DNA of 40,404 bases from Duganella callida (lineage in GTDB: Bacteria; Pseudomonadota; Gammaproteobacteria; Burkholderiales; Burkholderiaceae_D): NCBI RefSeq assembly GCF_004614165.1, contig NZ_SPVG01000134.1, forward strand, positions 1 through 40,404. The letters run 5' to 3'. The notes beneath the pieces are model-generated. The model had not been told where the DNA came from. It saw only the letters and a list, made by a program, of their open reading frames with translations, and did no database searches. Both the position numbers and the translations under genes were made by a program. Below, piece after piece: positions 1 to 9,235 of the stretch (position 1 is its first letter; each line of letters opens with the position of its first letter).

Positions 1-2682
<2,682 letters not shown>

Positions 2683-2683
2683 G

Positions 2684-3100
2684 ATGCGGATCCTGCTGCT
2701 GGATGACGATGCCTTCATGCTGGAACTGCTGGCCGACATGATCACGGAACTGGGGCCGCACACCGTGCTGCGCGAAACCGACGGCCGCCGCGCGCTGATC
2801 GAACTGCGCCTGCGCCCGCCCGAGCTGGTGATCTGCGACCTGTCGATGCCGGTCATGGACGGCATCGACTTCCTGCGGCTGGCGGCGGTGCAGCAATACC
2901 GCGGCTGCATGGTGCTGCTGTCGGGCATCGACAGCGCCGTGCTGCGCACCGCCAGCCGCCTGGCCGAAGCCCAGGGCCTGGTGATCCTGGACGCGCTGGC
3001 CAAGCCGCTCGGCGCGGAGACGCTGGCCGATCTGATAACGCGCGCGGCCGGGCGCTGCGCCGCGCCGGCGGCGGCCGGGCCGGGATCGCCGGCCAGCTGA
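2684..3100 (+). CDS. Stand-alone response regulator receiver
   Basis: 138 residues, essentially one CheY-like receiver domain. The acidic pocket is Asp7-Asp8-Asp9, the phospho-acceptor is Asp52 in [10 protein letters not shown], Ser80 sits at the Thr/Ser switch position, and Lys107 is in AKPLG. There is no DNA-binding or enzymatic output domain; after the receiver only a short Ala/Gly/Pro tail remains. I chose the ATG at 2684, two bases after the preceding kinase stop, over an in-frame TTG at 2666, because it gives a clean beta-1 strand and suits translational coupling. By family knowledge it would accept phosphate from the upstream HPt or act through protein contacts. The partner is an inference from gene order. 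Confidence 0.88.
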   Translation: MRILLLDDDAFMLELLADMITELGPHTVLRETDGRRALIELRLRPPELVICDLSMPVMDGIDFLRLAAVQQYRGCMVLLSGIDSAVLRTASRLAEAQGLVILDALAKPLGAETLADLITRAAGRCAAPAAAGPGSPAS

Positions 3101-3293
3101 TTGCGCGGGTTGCGACAAACAAGCACACATTTTTAAAAAATGGGTTATTATTTCAGCCATCCCTGCCTGCCGACCTTGTTGCCATCCCCTCCGAGACATT
3201 GAATTCGTGCAAATGGCCACCATCTGCTGCCCATGGCAGCGTTTGCGGGGCGTCCCCAGGCGTTTTAATTCACTGACCTCGATAGAGGAAAAT

Positions 3294-3620
3294 ATGAGCG
3301 AAAATATCAAACACATTACCGATTCTTCCTTTGAAGCCGACGTGCTGAAGGCCGACCGCCCCGTGCTGGTCGACTTCTGGGCCGAATGGTGCGGCCCTTG
3401 CAAGAGCATCGCCCCGATCCTGGAAGAAGTCGCCAAGGAATACGAAGGCAAGATTCAGATCGCCAAGCTGGACGTCGATTCGAACCAGGCCGTGCCGGCC
3501 AAGTTCGGCATCCGCGGCATCCCGACCCTGATCCTGTTCAAGAACGGCGTGGCCGCCGCGCAGAAGGTCGGCGCCATGGCCAAGGGTCAGCTGACCTCCT
3601 TCATCGACAGCAATATCTGA
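3294..3620 (+). CDS. trxA: Thioredoxin 1
   Basis: 108 residues, matching the usual length of bacterial thioredoxin (about 109). It reduces protein disulfides in the cytoplasm using electrons from thioredoxin reductase. The active site WCGPC is present with Cys33 and Cys36, preceded by VLVDFWAEW; Asp27 is the buried acid, and the cis-proline loop is seen in RGIPTLILF. The start at 3294 is supported by a GAGGAAA ribosome-binding site at 3285-3291. An upstream in-frame start at 3207 would add 29 unrelated residues and is rejected. It sits upstream of rho in the same direction, an arrangement also known in E. coli. A TATTAT hexamer at 3146-3151 could be its -10, but I see no good -35. Confidence 0.97.
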   Translation: MSENIKHITDSSFEADVLKADRPVLVDFWAEWCGPCKSIAPILEEVAKEYEGKIQIAKLDVDSNQAVPAKFGIRGIPTLILFKNGVAAAQKVGAMAKGQLTSFIDSNI

Positions 3621-3643
3621 TAAGATAGGCTGTGCTGGACCAA

Positions 3644-3665
3644 CGGCGCCGCGCCCGCGGCGTCG
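3644..3665 (+). terminator. GC-rich hairpin between trxA and rho
   Basis: A 9-bp stem (3644-3652 with 3657-3665, one G-T pair) closes on a GCCC loop 24 bases after the trxA stop. The bases that follow (GCTGTGTTGT) are only moderately T-rich, so it is a weak intrinsic terminator, an attenuator or an mRNA 3'-end stabiliser. It would let trxA transcripts end or be partly passed on to rho. Confidence 0.45.
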
Positions 3666-3745
3666 CTGTGTTGTAAAAACAAGTACAAGAGACACCCACG
3701 TAGTTCCCTCCCCTACCTTTACTTTCCCGTCGCGGGACACTCAAT

Positions 3746-5008
3746 ATGCATTTATCTGAACTAAAGGCCTTACACGTCTCGGCGTTGCTGGAGATGGCGA
3801 TCGGCCTCGATATCGACAACGCGGCCCGCCTGCGCAAGCAGGAACTGATGTTCGCGATCCTGAAAAAACGCGCCAAGTCGGGCGAGCAGATCTTCGGCGA
3901 CGGCGCCCTGGAAGTGCTGCCGGACGGCTTCGGCTTCCTGCGCTCGCCGGACGCCAGCTACATGGCCTCGACCGACGACATCTACATCTCGCCGTCGCAG
4001 ATCCGCCGCTTCAACCTGCACACCGGCGATTCGATCGAGGGCGAAGTGCGCACCCCCAAGGATGGCGAGCGCTATTTCGCGCTGGTCAAGGTCGACAAGG
4101 TCAACGGCGAATCGCCGGAAGCCTCGAAACACCGCATATTGTTTGAAAACCTGACGCCGCTGCATCCGCAGGAGCCGCTGCGCCTGGAACGCGACATCAA
4201 CGGCACCGAAAACATCACCGGCCGCATCATCGACCTGATCGCGCCGATCGGCAAGGGCCAGCGCGGCCTGCTGGTGGCCTCGCCGAAATCCGGCAAATCG
4301 GTCATGCTGCAGCATATCGCCCACGCCATCACCGCGAATCACCCCGACGTCACCCTGATCGTGCTGCTGATCGACGAACGTCCGGAAGAAGTGACCGAAA
4401 TGCAGCGCTCGGTGCGCGGCGAAGTGGTCGCCTCGACCTTCGACGAACCGGCCACCCGCCACGTGCAGGTCGCCGAGATGGTGCTGGAAAAAGCCAAGCG
4501 CCTGGTGGAAATGAAGAAGGACGTGGTGATCCTGCTGGACTCGATCACCCGCCTGGCGCGCGCCTACAACACCGTGATCCCGGCCTCGGGCAAGGTGCTG
4601 ACCGGTGGTGTCGACGCCAACGCGCTGCAGCGTCCGAAGCGCTTCTTCGGCGCCGCCCGTAACGTCGAGGAAGGCGGCTCGCTGACCATCGTCGCCACCG
4701 CGCTGATCGAAACCGGTTCGCGCATGGACGACGTGATCTACGAGGAATTCAAGGGTACCGGCAACATGGAGGTGCACCTGGAGCGCCGCCTGGCCGAAAA
4801 ACGCGTCTACCCGTCGATCAACCTGAACAAGTCGGGCACCCGCCGCGAGGAACTGCTGATCAAGCCGGACCAGCTGCAGAAGATCTGGATCCTGCGCAAG
4901 CTGCTGTACTCGATGGACGAGATCGAGGCGATGGAGTTCATCCTCGACAAGATGCGCGCCACGAAGAACAACACCGAGTTCTTCGACATGATGAGGCGCG
5001 GTGGTTGA
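3746..5008 (+). CDS. rho: Transcription termination factor Rho
   Basis: 420 residues, against 419 in E. coli. Rho is a hexameric RNA-dependent ATPase that binds C-rich nascent RNA and removes RNA polymerase. The N-terminal Rho_N helix bundle begins [11 protein letters not shown]; the cold-shock-like RNA-binding domain follows (about 50-125, with GFGFLR). The ATPase domain carries Walker A ASPKSGKS (178-185, Lys184), the same residue numbers as in E. coli, and Walker [11 protein letters not shown]. The Q- and R-loop region is recognisable ([25 protein letters not shown]). All catalytic elements look intact. A GGGA at about 3734-3737 is the only Shine-Dalgarno-like sequence before the ATG. The 125-base trxA-rho gap contains the hairpin at 3644-3665. 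Confidence 0.98.
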   Translation: MHLSELKALHVSALLEMAIGLDIDNAARLRKQELMFAILKKRAKSGEQIFGDGALEVLPDGFGFLRSPDASYMASTDDIYISPSQIRRFNLHTGDSIEGEVRTPKDGERYFALVKVDKVNGESPEASKHRILFENLTPLHPQEPLRLERDINGTENITGRIIDLIAPIGKGQRGLLVASPKSGKSVMLQHIAHAITANHPDVTLIVLLIDERPEEVTEMQRSVRGEVVASTFDEPATRHVQVAEMVLEKAKRLVEMKKDVVILLDSITRLARAYNTVIPASGKVLTGGVDANALQRPKRFFGAARNVEEGGSLTIVATALIETGSRMDDVIYEEFKGTGNMEVHLERRLAEKRVYPSINLNKSGTRREELLIKPDQLQKIWILRKLLYSMDEIEAMEFILDKMRATKNNTEFFDMMRRGG

Positions 5009-5026
5009 TCGCTGATCGACCATGAC

Positions 5027-5053
5027 AAACAGGCAACCACCGGTTGCCTGTTT
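5027..5053 (+). terminator. Terminator after rho
   Basis: A perfect 12-bp inverted repeat, AAACAGGCAACC / GGTTGCCTGTTT, with an ACC loop, lies 18 bases after the rho stop. The descending arm ends in TTT but no longer T-run follows. Its descending arm contains the -35 hexamer of the next promoter (TTGCCT, 5044-5049). Confidence 0.7.
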
Positions 5054-5072
5054 GCGTATACGGGCGTATAAT
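5044..5072 (+). promoter_or_regulatory. Sigma-70 promoter of rpmE2
   Basis: TTGCCT at 5044-5049, a 17-base spacer and a perfect TATAAT at 5067-5072. The expected start is near 5079, leaving a leader of about 100 bases before the rpmE2 ATG. The leader carries two copies of ACGAAGTG (5122-5129 and 5140-5147) and a small TTTGG-CTA-CCAAA hairpin (5152-5164) just upstream of the GAGG ribosome-binding site. Confidence 0.75.
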
Positions 5073-5180
5073 CGCCGATCGCATTATTTTTCAACCCTGG
5101 CAAGTGGGCGGCAATCGGGTCACGAAGTGGCATAGACCGACGAAGTGCTGTTTGGCTACCAAACCATACCGAGGCTACAC

Positions 5181-5450
5181 ATGAAAGCAGAAGGTCACCC
5201 AGAATACCGCGAAGTTGTTTTCCACGATCTGTCGTGCGATTTCAAATTCGTCACCCGTTCGACCATCCAGACCCGCGAAACCATCAACCACGAAGGTAAA
5301 GACTACCCACTGGTGAAGATCGAGGTGTCGGCTGAATCGCACCCGTTCTACACCGGCAAACACAAAATCGTCGACACCGCTGGCCGCGTTGAGAAATTCC
5401 GCCAGAAGTTCGGTTCGGTCGGTTCGAAGACCGCCGTCGCAGCCGGCTGA
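5181..5450 (+). CDS. rpmE2: Ribosomal protein bL31, type B
   Basis: 89 residues, within the length range of type-B L31. It is a component of the 50S subunit that bridges to the small subunit. The N-terminus ([19 protein letters not shown]) and the block TRSTIQT are typical of the type-B form. The paired cysteines that bind zinc in type A are absent; only Cys16 remains. The start at 5181 is supported by GAGG at 5171-5174; an in-frame start at 5145 would add an unrelated extension. It has its own strong promoter and is followed by a textbook terminator, so it is largely independent of rho. Confidence 0.95.
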   Translation: MKAEGHPEYREVVFHDLSCDFKFVTRSTIQTRETINHEGKDYPLVKIEVSAESHPFYTGKHKIVDTAGRVEKFRQKFGSVGSKTAVAAG

Positions 5451-5467
5451 TTTCCGCCGCTTCGCGC

Positions 5468-5495
5468 AAAAAAGCAGCCTCTGGCTGCTTTTTTT
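5468..5495 (+). terminator. Intrinsic terminator after rpmE2
   Basis: GCAGCC (5474-5479), loop TCT, GGCTGC (5483-5488) and a seven-T tract (5489-5495), with a six-A run on the left arm. The A run makes it potentially bidirectional. It lies 17 bases after the rpmE2 stop. Confidence 0.92.
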
Positions 5496-5543
5496 GTTTG
5501 GTTTCCTGCATACTCCCGTTTCAACTTACTTGCCCCTGAATCG

Positions 5544-7268
5544 ATGAAGCCCGTTCGTCTTCCCGCAGCCGCTACCCTGGCCTTGCCGCGCTGGGCCCTG
5601 TTTGCCCTGGGCCTGCTGTACATCCTGCCCGGCCTGATCGGCCGCGAACCGTGGAAGAACGACGACGCCGCCAGCTTCGGCATCATGTGGACCATGGCCC
5701 ACGGCAGCTGGCAGGACTGGCTGTGGCCCAACATCGCCGGCCTGTCCTGGCCCGACGAGGGCCCGCTGGCGTTCTGGCTGGGCGCGCTCGGCATCAAGCT
5801 GTTCGGCTGGCTGCTGGGCGAGGTGCTGGCCGCGCGCGTGGGCACCATCGGCGTGTTCGTGCTGGGCGTGCTGTCGCTGTGGTACGCCACCTTCAACCTC
5901 GGCCGCCGCCAGGATGCGCAGCCGCTGCGCCTGGCCTTCGGCGGCCAGCCCGAGCCCGACGATTTCGGCCGCACCCTGGCCGACGCGGCCGTGCTGATCT
6001 ACCTCGGCTGCCTGGGCCTGCTGCTGCACAGCCACGAAACCACGCCGGAAGCGTTGCAGGTGTCGCTCACCGCCCTGCTGCTGTACCGCACCGTGCGCTA
6101 TGTCGAGCTGCCGTCGCTGCGCAACGCCGCCCTCAGCGGCCTGGCGGTCGGCCTGCTGACCCTGACGCGCGGCTGGGTCACGCCGGTGTTTCTGATGCTG
6201 GGCCTGTTCGCCTGCACGCGCTTCCTGGCCCAGCCGGCGATCCGCGCCGTGCGCGACCTGGGCGCCATGCTGGCGGTCGGCGCCGCCATCGCCGCGCTGT
6301 GGCTGGTCCCGGCCCAGCTGCTGCAGCCGTATCACCAGCAGCCGCTGAACGCCTGGCTGGGCTGGAACTGGCTGCAGCTGGACTGGCCGAGCATGGTGTC
6401 GCTGAAATTCTTCTTCCGCGTCGGCGTCTGGTTCTTCTGGCCGGCCTGGCCGTTCGCCGGCTGGGCGGTGTGGGCCTGGCGCCGCCAGCGCGGCGTGCTG
6501 CACATCGTGGTGCCGCTGGCCTTCGTGGTGATCGGCGCCGCGCTGACGCTGTTCCATCCCTCGCCCGAGCAGGGCCAGCTGCTGGTGCTGCTGCCGCCGC
6601 TGGCCATCATGGCCGCGTTCGGCCTGCTGACCGTCAAGCGCGGCGCCATCAACGCCATCGACTGGTTCTCGGTGATGGCGCTGACCGTGTGCGCGGCGGT
6701 GATCTGGGTGTTCTGGATCGCCAAGCTGACCGGCTGGCCGGCGCAGGCGGCGCGCAATGCGCTCAAGCTGGTGCCCGGCTTCCGCCCGGAACTGGGCTGG
6801 ATCGCCTTCTTCGTGGCGCTGGCCGCCACCCTGGGCTGGTTCGCGCTGGTGCACTGGCGCCTGGCGCGCCGCCCCACCGTGCTGTGGCGCGCGGTGGTGC
6901 TGTCGTCCGGCGGCCTGATCCTGATCTGGATTCTGGCCATGACCCTGTTCCTGCCCGACATGAACTACAGCAAGAGCTACGCCGGCGTCGCGCGCCAGAT
7001 CGCCGACGCGCTGCCGCCGCACGCAACTTGCATCGAAAGCAATGTCGGCCCGGCCCAGCGCGCCTCGTTCGCGTTTTACGCCCAGCTGCCGTTCGAGGGC
7101 GTGGAAGGCGGCCATTGCGACCTGCTGCTGTTGCAAGACAGCATCAAAATGCGCGACGACCATGAAATCCTGCCGCAGTATCGCGGCAAGCAGTGGCAAC
7201 TGCTGTGGGAGGGCCGTCGTCCGGCCGACCGCGAGGAACGCTTCCGCCTGTTCCGCCGCGCCAACTGA
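5544..7268 (+). CDS. ArnT/PMT-like membrane glycosyltransferase (GT83-type)
   Basis: 574 residues with about a dozen hydrophobic segments and a hydrophilic C-terminal periplasmic domain (from about 475). This is the architecture of GT-C enzymes that move a sugar from a polyprenyl-phosphate carrier to an envelope acceptor in the periplasm. The first periplasmic loop has the acidic motif REPWKNDDAASFG, matching the position of the catalytic acid in ArnT and PMT proteins; a second loop motif, SWPDEGPLAFWLG, follows. ArnT itself puts aminoarabinose on lipid A, but no arnBCAD genes are here, so the donor and acceptor are unknown. The ATG at 5544 gives a short basic N-terminus before the first membrane segment. 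Transcription probably starts in the 5496-5543 gap. Confidence 0.8.
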   Translation: MKPVRLPAAATLALPRWALFALGLLYILPGLIGREPWKNDDAASFGIMWTMAHGSWQDWLWPNIAGLSWPDEGPLAFWLGALGIKLFGWLLGEVLAARVGTIGVFVLGVLSLWYATFNLGRRQDAQPLRLAFGGQPEPDDFGRTLADAAVLIYLGCLGLLLHSHETTPEALQVSLTALLLYRTVRYVELPSLRNAALSGLAVGLLTLTRGWVTPVFLMLGLFACTRFLAQPAIRAVRDLGAMLAVGAAIAALWLVPAQLLQPYHQQPLNAWLGWNWLQLDWPSMVSLKFFFRVGVWFFWPAWPFAGWAVWAWRRQRGVLHIVVPLAFVVIGAALTLFHPSPEQGQLLVLLPPLAIMAAFGLLTVKRGAINAIDWFSVMALTVCAAVIWVFWIAKLTGWPAQAARNALKLVPGFRPELGWIAFFVALAATLGWFALVHWRLARRPTVLWRAVVLSSGGLILIWILAMTLFLPDMNYSKSYAGVARQIADALPPHATCIESNVGPAQRASFAFYAQLPFEGVEGGHCDLLLLQDSIKMRDDHEILPQYRGKQWQLLWEGRRPADREERFRLFRRAN

Positions 7269-7269
7269 G

Positions 7270-7299
7270 TTGCCGGCGGTCACGCGTTACTGCTATGCT
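7270..7299 (+). promoter_or_regulatory. Candidate promoter of the solute-binding protein gene
   Basis: TTGCCG (7270-7275), an 18-base spacer and TATGCT (7294-7299). The leader to the ATG at 7323 would be about 17 bases. No clear Shine-Dalgarno precedes the ATG. Confidence 0.5.
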
Positions 7300-7322
7300 T
7301 TTCGGCAGAACACGGCCAGCCC

Positions 7323-8054
7323 ATGCGACTTAATATCCTGATATCCCTGCTGTTGGCGGCCGCTGCGCGGGCGGCGGCCGCGCCCCTGCACCTCACCACC
7401 GAACACACGCCGCCCGCCAGCATGCGCGGCGCGGACGGGCTCGTCACTGGCCGCGTCACCGACAAGATCCGCGAACTGATGGCGCACAGCGGCACCGAGT
7501 ATGCGATCGAGGTGCTGCCGTGGAAACGCGCGTTCATGATGGCGCAGACCCAGGACCAGACCTGCGTGTTCGCCACCTCGCGCACGCCGGAGCGCGAGCC
7601 CCAGTTCAAATGGGTGGGACCGATCGAGGAAACCGAATGGCAGTTCTGGGGGCGCCCCGACCACAGCTTCCCGCTGGCCACGCTGGACGATGCGCGCAAG
7701 CTGCGCATCGGCACCTACCTGGGCGACGCGCGCGACGAGTACCTGCGCAGCCACGGCTTCACCGTCGATGCCGCCAGCAACGACCTGGCCAATCCGCAAA
7801 AGCTGCTGCTGAACCGCATCGACCTGTGGGCGGTGGCGATCCGCAACGGCGCCAGCGCGCCCGGTCCCTACGACTGGACCGACAAGGTGGTGCCGCTGAT
7901 GGTGTTCAACCGCGTCAAGCTGTACCTGGCCTGCAACCCGTCGGTGCCGGACGAGCTGATCGACAAGCTCAACGCCACCCTGCCCGAGCTGCGCCGCGAC
8001 GGCACGCTCAGCAGGGTGGACCGCAAGTACGAGCGCGCCACCGGCAAGCCTTAG
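7323..8054 (+). CDS. Periplasmic solute-binding protein (SBP_bac_3-like)
   Basis: 243 residues with a signal peptide (about 1-19, ARAAAA). The mature part reads as an extracellular solute-binding fold of family 3: LTTEHTPPASM..., VTDKIRELM, EVLPWKRAFMMAQ, CVFATSRTPEREPQFKWVGP, then LRIGTYLGDARDEYL and the C-terminal LPELRRDGTLSRVDRKYE. The short SBP_bac_3 form without permease or ATPase genes nearby is common in this group and may not serve an ABC importer; amino acid, signalling or quinoprotein-related roles are all possible. The stop codon overlaps the stop of the convergent small gene (TAG at 8052-8054, opposite-strand TAA at 8053-8051). Confidence 0.82.
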   Translation: MRLNILISLLLAAAARAAAAPLHLTTEHTPPASMRGADGLVTGRVTDKIRELMAHSGTEYAIEVLPWKRAFMMAQTQDQTCVFATSRTPEREPQFKWVGPIEETEWQFWGRPDHSFPLATLDDARKLRIGTYLGDARDEYLRSHGFTVDAASNDLANPQKLLLNRIDLWAVAIRNGASAPGPYDWTDKVVPLMVFNRVKLYLACNPSVPDELIDKLNATLPELRRDGTLSRVDRKYERATGKP

Positions 8055-8449
8055 CGCGAGGCCACCACGGTGGTGTTCGGCGGCAGCTGGGCCACCATCG
8101 GCAGGCGCTCGTAGTTGTCGATGGTCAGCGCGTCGCCGTCGTCGCGGAACGCGAAGCGGGTGCCGGCCTGGGTCACGAATTCGCCGGCCGCGACCGGGAA
8201 GATCTCCACCTTTTTCTGGCCGTGCAGCTGGGCGTAGTAATGCGCCACGGTTTGCGTAAACTTCATTTTCTCGCCATTGCTCAGCGCGTAGGCATACCGG
8301 TACTCCTCGAATTCCTGCGGCTTGAACTTGTAGGCGCCGGCCATGGGCGCGCTGATCTTGACGCTGTCGTTATCGGGCGGCGCGGCGTGGGCAACGGCGG
8401 CGGCGGACAGGGCGGCGGCCAGCGCCAGGTTCAACAGGGTGGTTTTCAT
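8051..8449 (-). CDS. Small exported protein of unknown function, paralog A
   Basis: 132 residues with a clear signal peptide (about 1-22, ending AHA). I do not recognise the family. It shares a block with the upstream neighbour (8479-8844): an aromatic stretch with NG, then a hydrophobic-Thr helix, the motif VEIFPV..EFVTQAGTRFAFRDDG, and a closing TIDNYERL. The pattern suggests a small beta-rich periplasmic domain. A GGAGATG ribosome-binding site precedes the ATG. The 29-base gap to the paralog indicates one operon from a tandem duplication. It ends tail-to-tail with the solute-binding protein gene. Confidence 0.75.
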   Translation of the reverse strand: MKTTLLNLALAAALSAAAVAHAAPPDNDSVKISAPMAGAYKFKPQEFEEYRYAYALSNGEKMKFTQTVAHYYAQLHGQKKVEIFPVAAGEFVTQAGTRFAFRDDGDALTIDNYERLPMVAQLPPNTTVVASR

Positions 8450-8478
8450 GGTTCATCTCCAATGCGGTTAAGGAAGGA

Positions 8479-8844
8479 TCAGCGCCGCGCCATCACCATG
8501 GCGGCCGGCGTCAGCTGGTGGAAGTTATCGACGACGACGGTCTCGCCATCGTCACGGAATTCAAAGCGGGCTCCGCTGTCGGAGACGAATTCGGTGCGCG
8601 AGACCGGGTAGATCCGCACACGCTCGCCACTGTCGAGCTGGGTGTAGAAACGGTTCAGGCTCTCGGTGAACGAGAGGCGGTGGCCGTTGTCGAGCTCGTA
8701 GTGATTCTTGAAATCGTAGAAGTATTCGGGCGGCAGGTAATAGTGGTGACCGGACTTGATCTGCACGCTGCTCTGCTGGGCGTGCGCCAGCGACACCGAC
8801 GTCAGGGCGAGCGCCGCCGCGATGCCGGACAGGATCGTTTTCAT
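8479..8844 (-). CDS. Small exported protein of unknown function, paralog B
   Basis: 121 residues with signal peptide about 1-22 (AHAQQ). It is first in the two-gene operon and is preceded by AGGAGC. It aligns by eye with paralog A across most of the mature part: YELDNGHRLSFTESLNRFYTQL, VRIYPVSRTEFVSDSGARFEFRDDG and VVVDNFHQL. Conserved features are the FRDDG motif, the (I/Y)(F/Y)PV strand and the DN(F/Y) near the C-terminus. There are no cysteines and no catalytic-looking motif. A secreted structural, inhibitor or ligand-binding role is possible, but nothing in the context decides. Confidence 0.75.
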   Translation of the reverse strand: MKTILSGIAAALALTSVSLAHAQQSSVQIKSGHHYYLPPEYFYDFKNHYELDNGHRLSFTESLNRFYTQLDSGERVRIYPVSRTEFVSDSGARFEFRDDGETVVVDNFHQLTPAAMVMARR

Positions 8845-9235
8845 GGTGAGCTCCTAAGTTGTGGGTAGTGCCGGGAGCCACCGCTGCATCTGGTTTCAGC
8901 GGTAGACGAGAGCAGATTAACAAAGGGGCCGGCGAATATCCTGCGGATGCGACGAGCGGTAAATCGGCGCGTCTCAAATGCAGAAATCCGGGATAAACGG
9001 CAGGCAAGCTGGATGAAACGGCAAGCTGTGGCGCGCTGCACCTTTTTTACGCAGCGGCTGACACAAACGGCGCCAATGGCGTTATAGTGGAGCACTGAAT
9101 GAGTTGCCGCATGGCACCGTTCGAATCTTCCGGCCGCCACGCTTAGCGCGCCGGTCACGGCGGCCCAGGCTGCTGCGCCCCATCCCCGCGCCCCAGCCCC
9201 GACACTTGCCGCTCCTCCCTGGTTGGATAGCGCAC
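8845..9235. other. Divergent intergenic region, 391 bases
   Basis: It separates the small-exported-protein operon (minus) from the FtsH-like gene (plus). It contains the ribosome-binding site of paralog B, a plausible plus-strand promoter at 9058-9088 and a leader of about 140 bases for the FtsH-like gene. A 15-codon open frame from 9099 to 9146 lies in that leader; I see no support for it being translated. The open frame on the minus strand across 8841-9158 looks non-coding. Confidence 0.6.
9058..9088 (+). promoter_or_regulatory. Candidate promoter of the FtsH-like gene
   Basis: CTGACA at 9058-9063 and TTATAG/TATAGT at 9082-9088, with an 18- or 19-base spacer. The expected start near 9095 gives an unusually long leader to the ATG at 9236. 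Confidence 0.5.

Noticed and set aside
5526-7283. 585-codon open frame antisense to the glycosyltransferase
   Set aside because: Composition is low-complexity and the plus strand has a coherent membrane protein.
9099-9146. 15-codon leader open frame before the FtsH-like gene
   Set aside because: No ribosome-binding site and no recognisable attenuation structure; retained only as a note.
8841-9158. 105-codon minus-strand open frame in the 8845-9235 gap
   Set aside because: Irregular composition, no ribosome-binding site, covers the promoter and 5' regions of both flanking units.
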